From NCBI GenBank assembly GCA_023435265.1, contig JAEYRZ010000153.1:1-10074 (forward strand): a DNA stretch of 10,074 nucleotides, written 5' to 3'. The notes beneath the pieces were generated by a model. It saw only the letters and a program-made list of their open reading frames with translations, did not search any database and had not been told where the DNA came from. The translations under genes were made by a program, and so were the position numbers. The DNA is from Pseudomonadota bacterium. Lineage in GTDB: Bacteria; Desulfobacterota; Desulfobacteria; Desulfobacterales; Desulfosarcinaceae. Shown piece after piece: positions 1 through 5,910 of the stretch (position 1 is its first letter; every line of letters begins with the position of its first letter).

Positions 1-143
1 GGGCCGGGGGGCGCGGTTGGTTCCTGTTTACCGATCCAGGGGAAGGTCAAGTAGTGGGTGCACGCATTATTTTGACATGCGGGGGACAGTATGGCCCCCG
101 ACGAACCCGGAAGCAGGAACCCATCGAAAGGAGACCCGCCGAG
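1..143. other. Region downstream of the ATPase cassette, no gene recognised
   Basis: No convincing coding region is seen. The short open frames on both strands give low-complexity Arg/Pro-rich or Cys-rich translations with no family resemblance. The only structure noted is a small dyad at 80-100, listed separately. The window starts here, so a neighbouring gene could end just outside. Confidence 0.5.
80..100 (-). terminator. Possible hairpin after the ATPase gene
   Basis: A 6-bp perfect stem (CGGGGG at 80-85 paired with CCCCCG at 95-100) encloses a 9-nt loop, 44 nt past the stop codon of the ATPase gene on the minus strand. No U-tract follows on the minus strand, so as an intrinsic terminator it is weak. 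It may simply be a GC-rich chance dyad. Confidence 0.25.
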
Positions 144-1058
144 TCATGCATTGCTGCCGGCCGGTACGAGGTCGGCGAAGGCATCCGCATGGGCAGCGGC
201 GAACTTTTCCAGCGCCGCCAGGCCGTGGATGCCGCCGGGCGCCATGGGGATTTCAACCAGTGGAATGTTTCGAAATGCGTCACGCACCGCTTTCGGACAT
301 GCGGATGCGCTCTTGTTGATGACGATGCGGTCGATCTGCTTGCCGATTTCGGTCAGCCGCGTGCGGATGCGCCGCGCCTCGGCCAGCGAAAGGCGGTCGT
401 TGTTGACCACCAGATGGATCCGCGCCAACGGCGAGAGCAGCAGGTCTTGCAGGCGCCGGTGGGCATCGATCATATCCTGGAGCTTGTGCCGGACCGGGTC
501 GCACTCCATCTCATGGTTGCCGATACGGATGCGCGAGATGATCTCCTTTTTTTGACAAATCAGATCGCGCAGTTTGAGCAGCTCGTCGAGCCAGGCCAGC
601 GTGATTTTCGGCAGTGAGAAAAACCGCAGCGACAATGCGGTGGGCGCCATGTCGAAGACGACGGCGTCCTTTGCGGCCGCGCGGGCCATGATATTCTCAA
701 ACGCCAGCAGCAGCGCATGCTCTTCCAGGCCGGGCGAAAGCTCGAGCACCTTGAAGTGGTCCTGCAGGTTGAAGGCGCTCTGGTAGAGGTAGGTTCTGCG
801 CAGGTGCTCGCGGGTGGCCTTGAGATAACGGGTGATCCAGTAATCAGCGTCGACTTCCTTGACCGCCAGGCCGGGCCGCACCGTACGGGGCTTTTCGGTG
901 AACTCGGATTCGAACAGGTCGCACTGATTGTGCGCCGGGTCCATGGAGACCAGCAAAGTGTCGCGGCCTGCCGCTGCCAGGAACAGGGCGCTGAGCGCCG
1001 AGGTGGTCGATTTGCCCACGCCGCCCTTGCCGATGAAGAAATGCATCTGAACAGGCAT
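144..1058 (-). CDS. ArsA/Get3-type P-loop ATPase, single domain
   Basis: This is a cytosolic ATPase of the ArsA/Get3 branch of the SIMIBI P-loop NTPases, which usually work as dimers that couple ATP hydrolysis to delivery of a partner or substrate. A deviant Walker A motif GKGGVGKST lies near the N-terminus. A switch I-like segment (SMDPAHNQCDLFE) and a switch II-like segment (DMAPTALSLRFFSLP) match the DPAHN and DTAPTGHTLR signatures of the family. The C-terminal half carries the family's VINK strand and a PMAPGGIHGL segment. At about 304 aa it is a single-domain form, not the tandem ArsA. I do not see the Get3 CxxC motif or a clear arsenite-binding cysteine set, and no arsenic-resistance gene is nearby, so an arsenic role is not supported. 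I chose ATG at 1058, which puts the P-loop where the family has it. A TTG at 1082 overlapping the upstream stop and an ATG at 1046 are alternatives. It is the last gene of a three-gene cassette. Confidence 0.88.
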   Translation of the reverse strand: MPVQMHFFIGKGGVGKSTTSALSALFLAAAGRDTLLVSMDPAHNQCDLFESEFTEKPRTVRPGLAVKEVDADYWITRYLKATREHLRRTYLYQSAFNLQDHFKVLELSPGLEEHALLLAFENIMARAAAKDAVVFDMAPTALSLRFFSLPKITLAWLDELLKLRDLICQKKEIISRIRIGNHEMECDPVRHKLQDMIDAHRRLQDLLLSPLARIHLVVNNDRLSLAEARRIRTRLTEIGKQIDRIVINKSASACPKAVRDAFRNIPLVEIPMAPGGIHGLAALEKFAAAHADAFADLVPAGSNA

Positions 1059-1078
1059 GTCATCTGGTCCGTTTCGGT

Positions 1079-1372
1079 TCAATCGATGTCCAGCACGGAG
1101 AATAAGTCGCCCAAGGGGTCGTGGGCCGTCGAAACCTTGTCGATCATCAGCCGGAATTCACGTTCCATCACCGGCATCAGCTCCAGCGTGATCTGAATGG
1201 GCGGCGACGGGATTCCCACGAACGCGCCCAGCACCAGCAGGGCGAAGATATTTTCCAGCTCCCCGAGTTCATATTCGAGCGTATCGCAGGCCTTGCTGCG
1301 GTTGACGGCGTCGGCGACCGCGTAGATGCGGCGCAGCCGTTCGACGATGGCGCGGATCACCGGCGGCGTCAT
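1079..1372 (-). CDS. Small protein of unknown function, middle gene of the ATPase cassette
   Basis: I do not recognise a family for this 97-aa protein. The N-terminal 40 residues are charged and probably helical. A hydrophobic stretch follows (about residues 42-58, IFALLVLGAFVGIPSPP), ending in a Pro-rich turn that could be a single membrane segment or a buried helix. The C-terminus is acidic (DLFSVLDID). ATG at 1372 overlaps the stop of the upstream membrane-protein gene as ATGA, and the downstream ATPase begins at or just after this gene's stop codon. That packing supports it being a real, co-translated gene despite its small size. The conserved layout suggests a partner for the ATPase or the membrane protein, which is inference only. 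Confidence 0.75.
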   Translation of the reverse strand: MTPPVIRAIVERLRRIYAVADAVNRSKACDTLEYELGELENIFALLVLGAFVGIPSPPIQITLELMPVMEREFRLMIDKVSTAHDPLGDLFSVLDID

Positions 1373-1818
1373 TGCACCCGGAAGATGCGACGATCGAAGC
1401 CGATGCGCCGTTCGGACGGATAATGGTAGTAGATGGCGTAGAGTGCCGAAAGGGCGATGCCGGTCTGATGGAAACCCGGCATGTCGACGAGCAAGCCGGC
1501 CGGCACCAGGTAGGTGGAGAGCAGGGCGGTGCGCATCAGGCGCAACTGGAAGCCGATGAATGCCGCTTCTTCAACCCGGTGCTTCAGGCGTACCCGGTGG
1601 GCGAATGCCGCCCGGATGAAGATCGGCAGCGCCGCGGCCAGCGCGATGGAAGCAACGAACAACAACACCCCCGCGAGGCGGGCATCGATCTTCGGCGCAT
1701 TCAGCAGTCCCGCGACCCTTGCTGCAGACACCATAACGGCGGCGGCCACGGCCGGCAGGAGCAGACGGTAGTAGCTCCGCTTCAGATTTGACTTTTCAGG
1801 CTTGCTCGAATCCGTCAA
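1369..1818 (-). CDS. Four-helix inner-membrane protein of unknown function
   Basis: This 149-aa protein is not assigned to a known family. After a charged N-terminal stretch of about 14 residues, hydrophobic segments lie at about residues 15-39, 46-72, 98-115 and 117-135, with an Arg/Lys/Glu-rich linker (RVRLKHRVEEAAF) between the second and third. The C-terminus is basic (SERRIGFDRRIFRVQ) and probably cytosolic. The start is TTG at 1818, the first start codon in the open frame. It is preceded by a strong ribosome-binding site (GAGAAGGG at 1823-1830), and the frame closes upstream with a TGA without any other start codon. Its stop overlaps the start of the 97-aa gene by 4 nt. As first gene of the cassette it may be a membrane anchor or receptor for the downstream ATPase. 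That role is inferred from gene order alone. Confidence 0.78.
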   Translation of the reverse strand: MTDSSKPEKSNLKRSYYRLLLPAVAAAVMVSAARVAGLLNAPKIDARLAGVLLFVASIALAAALPIFIRAAFAHRVRLKHRVEEAAFIGFQLRLMRTALLSTYLVPAGLLVDMPGFHQTGIALSALYAIYYHYPSERRIGFDRRIFRVQ

Positions 1819-1822
1819 TCGG

Positions 1823-1830
1823 CCCTTCTC
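1823..1830 (-). promoter_or_regulatory. Ribosome-binding site that fixes the TTG start at 1818
   Basis: On the minus strand GAGAAGGG lies 4 nt upstream of TTG. It is the best Shine-Dalgarno-like sequence in this gap, and the reading frame offers no ATG until Met29, which would cut off part of the first membrane segment. Confidence 0.6.
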
Positions 1831-1843
1831 GATCTTGCTGCTT

Positions 1844-1871
1844 GACTCCGGCGCGCGCGCGCGCCGGAGTC
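1844..1871. repeat. Perfect 28-bp palindrome with an alternating CG core
   Basis: Two 14-nt arms (GACTCCGGCGCGCG and its exact reverse complement) meet with no spacer between the cstA stop and the membrane-protein start. As RNA it would fold into a very stable hairpin of about 12 bp with a small loop. Neither side carries a T-run, so it is not a textbook intrinsic terminator. It could be a rho-assisted terminator or mRNA-stabilising hairpin after cstA, or an operator-like site. The alternating CG core could also adopt Z-DNA. Perfect symmetry of this length is unlikely by chance. Confidence 0.8.
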
Positions 1872-1924
1872 GTTAATCATCATTCAGGCAACATGCGCTT
1901 ACCACGCGGGTCGCCCGGAGCGGT

Positions 1925-3667
1925 TCAGGTGGTGACCGGGCGCACTTCGCCGACCGCCTTCTCTTCGGTCTGGAAGAACTTGATGAAGCCTTCGATCACG
2001 ATCCAGGCGGCCAGCACGATGATGATGAAATTGATGGTCTGCAGCAGCATGTTGCTGGCTTTGCCGAAAGCGAGCTGGTTGAGCACCGTGGCCCACAGGG
2101 TCATCACCGCCATGAAGAGAGCCGGGATTCCGGCCACCACCCACTTCAGGCCGCCACGCGCCTTCAGATAAAGGGTGATCACGATCAGCGCCAGGGCGGC
2201 CAGGGTCTGATTGACCGCGCCGAACAGCGGCCACAGTTTCATGGCGCCGTTGCCGCTGGCGCCGGTGGCGAAGGCCAGGACCATGGCGGTGCCCACGGCG
2301 ATGATGGTGGCCATGTATTTGCCGGTCAGAACGTTGAGTTTGACGCTGGAAAAGAGTTCGCTGAGCACGTAACGCTGGATGCGGGTGGCCGAATCCAGGG
2401 TGGTGCCGGCGAACGAGGCCACGAACACGGCCATGATCGCCAGCGTGAACTGCTTGGGAATGCCCAGCATGTTGATCATGTTGGCCGAGCCGTTCACAAA
2501 CGCCGTGATCTTCGAACCCAGCCCGTCTGCGGCCGCCCACGAGGCGTAATGGGTAGTCCAGGCGGCCACGCCGGTCAGCGTGTCTCCGGCTTTGGTCGTG
2601 TATCCCATGCCGATTCCGGCGGCCACGGCGACGACCACCAGGGTGGCCAGGGCGCCTTCCATCAGCATGGCGCCGTAGCCGACGAAGAGGGCATCGTTTT
2701 CGCTGCGCACCTGCTTGCCCGAAGTTCCCGAGGAGACCAGGGCGTGAAAGCCTGAAATAGCGCCGCAGGCGATCGTGATGAACAGGGCGGGCCACATGGC
2801 CGGAGCCTGCGCCGGGGCGGTCTGAACGGCCGGCGCCACGATTTCAAGCCCGCCGCCGAATGCCGAAACCAGCACGCCGAGGATGATCAGCGTCATGGCG
2901 ATCAGCAACTGGTGGGAGTTGATGAAATCGCGCGGCTGGAGCAGCGTGGTAACCGGCAGCACCGAGGCGGCGAATCCGTAAATCAACAGGATGATGGTCC
3001 AGACGCCGGTGGGCGGTATTCCGGCCACGGCCGGCATCTTGAGGGGGATGTAGGGCCCCAGGAACACGAAGATGTACATGGCGATGACTGCGTAAATGGA
3101 AAGCGTCGTCACGTTTCCGCCCTTTTTGTAGACCAGATACCCAAGATACATGGCGATCGGCACTTCGATCCAGACCGCGATCACCGACTGCGGGTACATG
3201 GCGAAGATGATGGCGATGATCAGGCCGAAGATCGCGATCACGATCCACAGTTCCAGGAACACGATCAGGAAAAACATGAAGCGCGTGCGGCTGTTGATGT
3301 ACTTGGAAGTATAATCGGAGATCGACTTGCCCTGGTTGCGCATCGAGATGACCAGGGCGCCGAAGTCGTGCACCGCCCCCATGACCACGCTGCCGACGAA
3401 GATCCAGATCATGGCCGGCACCCAGCCCCAGATGATGGCGATGGCGGGACCGACGATGGGCCCAGTGCCGGCGATGGAGGTGAAATGGTGCCCGAATATG
3501 ATCTCTTTCTTGGTCGGCACATAATCGACTCCGTCCTCGAATTGGACCGACGGCGGTCGGTTCGCCGCCGAAAGGGCGAAGATCTTCTTGCCGATATACT
3601 GGCCGTAAAGCCGGTACATCAGGATATAACCGGCAAAGGCAACAAGCATCATCAACAAAGCATCCAT
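1925..3667 (-). CDS. cstA: CstA-family carbon starvation protein, pyruvate/peptide transporter
   Basis: This is a 580-aa polytopic inner-membrane carrier of the CstA family. In E. coli, members (CstA, BtsT) import pyruvate, and CstA also peptides, during carbon limitation. The N-terminal CstA domain is unmistakable: GHHFTSIAGTGPIVGP at about residues 59-74, followed by WGWVPAMIWIFVGSV, MGAVHDFGALVIS and RNQGKSI. The second hallmark, ISGFHALVSSGTSGKQ, lies near residues 303-318, and the C-terminal half has further membrane segments ending with a short charged tail. The length is shorter than E. coli CstA (about 700 aa) but normal for compact members. I chose ATG at 3667 because MDALLMMLVAFAGY starts the first membrane helix and a GGAAAGGAAA ribosome-binding site lies just upstream. 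The frame stays open for 110 more codons upstream, but those residues are Arg/Pro-rich and not family-like. The ATPase cassette follows 106 bp downstream and might be read through from here. Confidence 0.95.
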   Translation of the reverse strand: MDALLMMLVAFAGYILMYRLYGQYIGKKIFALSAANRPPSVQFEDGVDYVPTKKEIIFGHHFTSIAGTGPIVGPAIAIIWGWVPAMIWIFVGSVVMGAVHDFGALVISMRNQGKSISDYTSKYINSRTRFMFFLIVFLELWIVIAIFGLIIAIIFAMYPQSVIAVWIEVPIAMYLGYLVYKKGGNVTTLSIYAVIAMYIFVFLGPYIPLKMPAVAGIPPTGVWTIILLIYGFAASVLPVTTLLQPRDFINSHQLLIAMTLIILGVLVSAFGGGLEIVAPAVQTAPAQAPAMWPALFITIACGAISGFHALVSSGTSGKQVRSENDALFVGYGAMLMEGALATLVVVAVAAGIGMGYTTKAGDTLTGVAAWTTHYASWAAADGLGSKITAFVNGSANMINMLGIPKQFTLAIMAVFVASFAGTTLDSATRIQRYVLSELFSSVKLNVLTGKYMATIIAVGTAMVLAFATGASGNGAMKLWPLFGAVNQTLAALALIVITLYLKARGGLKWVVAGIPALFMAVMTLWATVLNQLAFGKASNMLLQTINFIIIVLAAWIVIEGFIKFFQTEEKAVGEVRPVTT

Positions 3668-3861
3668 GACATTTCCTTTCCATTCGATTCGCGCCCCCCG
3701 GCGCCAGGAGCGGTGTCCACGCGGAGGACAGGTGAGTTGGGCTCTCGAGGAACTGAGGCAGGCATCCCTCCTTTCCGCTGCGCCTTTGAATGAGTCGATC
3801 GAATCGCGGTCGGCGCTTCCGGCTGCAGGCGTATCCGTCACCAGAGGGGTGGTTTCGATGT

Positions 3862-3896
3862 CCTGCCGCGCACCAGGGCCTTTTTGTTCCGGCAGG
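3862..3896 (-). other. Stem-loop in the presumed cstA leader
   Basis: CCTGCCG at 3862-3868 and CGGCAGG at 3890-3896 can form a 7-bp stem with a 21-nt loop. On the transcript the loop carries an A-run (GAACAAAAAGG). It would lie roughly 195-230 nt upstream of the cstA start codon. I do not recognise a known riboswitch class in it. Function is unknown and the pairing could be coincidental. Confidence 0.3.
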
Positions 3897-3968
3897 CGCA
3901 TTTTTCGGCGGTGGGCGCAATTGTGATCTGCAGGGCTACAAAGGCCGGGGCCCTCATAGGTTGGCTGA

Positions 3969-3997
3969 TGTTTATGCGGTGCCCGGAAGTGTGTCAA
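3969..3997 (-). promoter_or_regulatory. Candidate sigma-70 promoter for cstA
   Basis: On the minus strand a perfect -35 box TTGACA (3992-3997) is followed by a 17-nt spacer and TAAACA (3969-3974), a -10 hexamer matching three of six positions. Transcription would start near 3962, giving an untranslated leader of about 295 nt before the cstA ATG. The area is also noticeably more AT-rich than its surroundings. The weak -10 box suggests a need for an activator, in line with carbon-starvation control in this family, but no full activator site was recognised. Confidence 0.45.
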
Positions 3998-4174
3998 TGA
4001 TTTTATGTTTCATACTGTGCAATGCGGCATGCCGGAGCCGTTTCCCCCGATCCCGGCAGGTTGCCCGGAGGTAAATACATTCAGGCCCTTCCCCGAATAC
4101 GATGCGCCACCCATGGCGATCGCGGAACGCGGCAGAAGATTCAGAGGCTGTCATCTGCGAAATGAGAAGGGAAC

Positions 4175-5218
4175 ATGAACCGGGAGCCGTCACCCATTCT
4201 CCACCTGTCGCGCGGGGGCATCCTGGCCGGCCTTCTGGTCCTGGCCCTGATGCACGCGGTTTACTTTTTCCGCACCCTGCTGCTGCCGGTCGCCATCGCC
4301 CTGCTGCTCGCCCTGGCGCTCCTGCCGTTGATCCGCTTCATGAGGCGGTTCCGCATCCCGGATGCCGTGGGCGCGGTTGCGGCGGTCCTCCTGATCGTCT
4401 GCGTTGCCGGAGCCGGTGCTTATCTGCTTGCCGAACCGGCGGGCGAGTGGATCGACCGCGTCCCTTTTTTCGTTCGCCAGATCGAATTCAAAATGGGTAC
4501 ATTTCTGACCACCATCCAGCAGGCCAAAGAGGCGTCGCGCAAGATCCAGGGTCTCACCGATTCTCCGGGCGACAGCAGGGAGGTGGTGGTCAAAGGACCG
4601 AGTCTCAGCGACCAGCTCTATACCAGCGCCAAATCATTGGTGCTGAGCGTCGGCGTGGTGATCGTGCTGCTATACTTCATCCTGGCTTACGGCCAGAGAA
4701 CGCTGGAGCGGATGAGTGCAGACCGGCCGCAAAGCAGGCTGGCGCCGACCATCGACGCCATCGAACGTGATGTCAGTACCTATTTCGGCACTTTGACGAT
4801 CATCAACACCATTCTCGGAATCGTCACCGGCGGCGTGATGGCCCTGCTGGGCATGCCCAACCCCGTGTTGTGGGGCGCGCTGGCCGGCCTGCTGAACTAT
4901 ATTCCCTATCTGGGACCCGCCATCGCCATTTCGATTTTCACCGTGGTGGCCGTCATCTCCTTCGAGCATTGGTTCCGCATGGCGCTGCCGCCGGCCTGTT
5001 TTCTTCTGCTCACCACGCTCGAAGGGCAGTTCATCACGCCGACGGTGCTGGGCCGGCGCCTGACCATCAACCCGCTGCTGGTCGTGCTTTCGATTTTCTT
5101 CTGGGGCTGGATGTGGGGCGTGCCGGGGGTGATCCTCGCGCTGCCTTTTCTCTCCGCACTGAAAAGCATCAGTGAAAAGGTGCCCTCGCTGCACCTGCTG
5201 CGCGAGCTCTTCGATTGA
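4175..5218 (+). CDS. AI-2E/PerM-family membrane transporter
   Basis: This 347-aa integral membrane protein belongs to the AI-2E transporter family (PerM/YdiK/TqsA type). Characterised members export autoinducer-2 or act as sodium/proton antiporters, and most have no assigned substrate. The family layout is clear: two or three N-terminal helices (about residues 14-90), a soluble loop of about 70 residues starting AEPAGEWIDRVPFFVRQ, then C-terminal helices. The signatures NYIPYLGPAIA (near residue 240) and LGRRLTINPLLVVLSIFFWG with GVPGVILALPFL (about residues 290-330) are present. Length is typical. The ATG at 4175 is preceded by a good ribosome-binding site (GAGAAGGGAAC). The gene stands alone on the plus strand, divergent from cstA and ending 17 bp from the convergent downstream operon. 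Substrate cannot be told from the sequence. Confidence 0.93.
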   Translation: MNREPSPILHLSRGGILAGLLVLALMHAVYFFRTLLLPVAIALLLALALLPLIRFMRRFRIPDAVGAVAAVLLIVCVAGAGAYLLAEPAGEWIDRVPFFVRQIEFKMGTFLTTIQQAKEASRKIQGLTDSPGDSREVVVKGPSLSDQLYTSAKSLVLSVGVVIVLLYFILAYGQRTLERMSADRPQSRLAPTIDAIERDVSTYFGTLTIINTILGIVTGGVMALLGMPNPVLWGALAGLLNYIPYLGPAIAISIFTVVAVISFEHWFRMALPPACFLLLTTLEGQFITPTVLGRRLTINPLLVVLSIFFWGWMWGVPGVILALPFLSALKSISEKVPSLHLLRELFD

Positions 5219-5235
5219 CGTTTACAGCGGAACCT

Positions 5236-5910
5236 TCAGGATAGATCCAGGTGGGTGTCGAACCATGTTCTCAATTCCCGGCTGACGAATGCGCCCCGAT
5301 AGACGGTCGATTCGCCCTGCCGGACGGCGAAAAGGCCGATCAGGACGTCATCTTCATTGTGGAAATAGTGGATGGAGAGAAGGTACGGGAATGCGGCGCC
5401 GAGATCCACATCGCACGAAAAAATGATCCTCGGTTCATAGTCGGGCATGGGCACGAAGGGCCGCACGGCGCGGCAGGCCCGCGCAAATTCTTGAATGCTG
5501 GACCGTTTTTCGATAATGGCGATGGGGTCCGCCTGGTGCTGCCGAAGAATAAAAATCCGGGTGATGCGCGCGGGCTCGAGGGACCGCAGTCGATCGAGTG
5601 CTTCGGAGCTGTTGACGTGCACGGCGAGATTCAGGTAGGCGCTGTATGCGAGCAGGTGGGCCGCAAGGCCCAGGATGATCATCATTGCATAAGGCCTTTC
5701 AGGCGCCCGGATTTTCAGATGCCAGCCCAGCCCGGCCCAGAAGCCGGCGAAGAGCCCGATGGCGCCCGCCGTGTGGAATGTCAGCCAGCGGTCGTGACCT
5801 CGTGCAAACCAGAATCCGGCCAGGATGCCCAGTGAGAGCCCCAGGAGCATGGCCGCCGGAACCCTGTAGGCCGCCCCGATGAATTGAATATGGCGGTTCG
5901 TCGGCATCAT
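5236..5910 (-). CDS. Membrane protein with soluble C-terminal domain, partner gene of the dikinase-like protein
   Basis: I do not recognise the family of this protein of about 224 aa. Three hydrophobic segments occupy the N-terminal half (YRVPAAMLLGLSLGILAGFW, TFHTAGAIGLFAGFWAGLGW, and PYAMMIILGLAAHLLAYSAY with following residues). About 120 residues of soluble sequence follow, alternating beta-like stretches (ARITRIFILR, EPRIIFSCDVDLG, YLLSIHYFHNEDDVLIGLFAV, STVYRGAFVSRELRTW). The C-terminal part looks like a compact alpha/beta domain. The gene overlaps the stop of the dikinase-like gene as ATGATG. An AAAGGGA sequence lies immediately before this, so ATG at 5907 is almost as likely as ATG at 5910; a GTG at 5934 is a further option. 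Coupling to the upstream gene suggests a shared function, perhaps as membrane anchor or sensor for it. It converges with the AI-2E-family gene. Confidence 0.75.
   Translation of the reverse strand: MMPTNRHIQFIGAAYRVPAAMLLGLSLGILAGFWFARGHDRWLTFHTAGAIGLFAGFWAGLGWHLKIRAPERPYAMMIILGLAAHLLAYSAYLNLAVHVNSSEALDRLRSLEPARITRIFILRQHQADPIAIIEKRSSIQEFARACRAVRPFVPMPDYEPRIIFSCDVDLGAAFPYLLSIHYFHNEDDVLIGLFAVRQGESTVYRGAFVSRELRTWFDTHLDLS

Larger units (their letters stand above)
3668..4174. other. Intergenic region between divergent cstA and the AI-2E-family gene
   Basis: About 507 bp with no convincing gene. On the minus strand it holds the cstA ribosome-binding site, a stem-loop at 3862-3896 and a candidate sigma-70 promoter at 3969-3997. 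A 10-bp palindrome CGGCATGCCG lies at 4025-4034. For the plus-strand gene at 4175 I found no clear -35/-10 pair. The minus-strand frame continuous with cstA is stop-free for 330 nt here, but its translation looks like non-coding GC-rich sequence. Confidence 0.6.

Noticed and set aside
2912..3793. Plus-strand open frame opposite cstA
   Set aside because: The translation is dominated by Asp, His, Gly and Arg repeats typical of the reverse reading of a membrane-protein gene, and cstA on the other strand is certain.
3920..3941. CRP-like site with a good left half (TGTGATCT) upstream of cstA
   Set aside because: The right half shows almost no match to the palindrome, and it lies downstream of the candidate promoter, where it would not act as an activator site.
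3961..3977. Plus-strand TTGGC...TGC as a sigma-54 promoter
   Set aside because: The GG and GC are separated by 11 nt; sigma-54 requires 10.
3668..3997. A 110-residue N-terminal extension of CstA
   Set aside because: The extension is Arg/Pro-rich, unlike any CstA N-terminus, and the internal ATG at 3667 has a strong ribosome-binding site and starts the first membrane helix.
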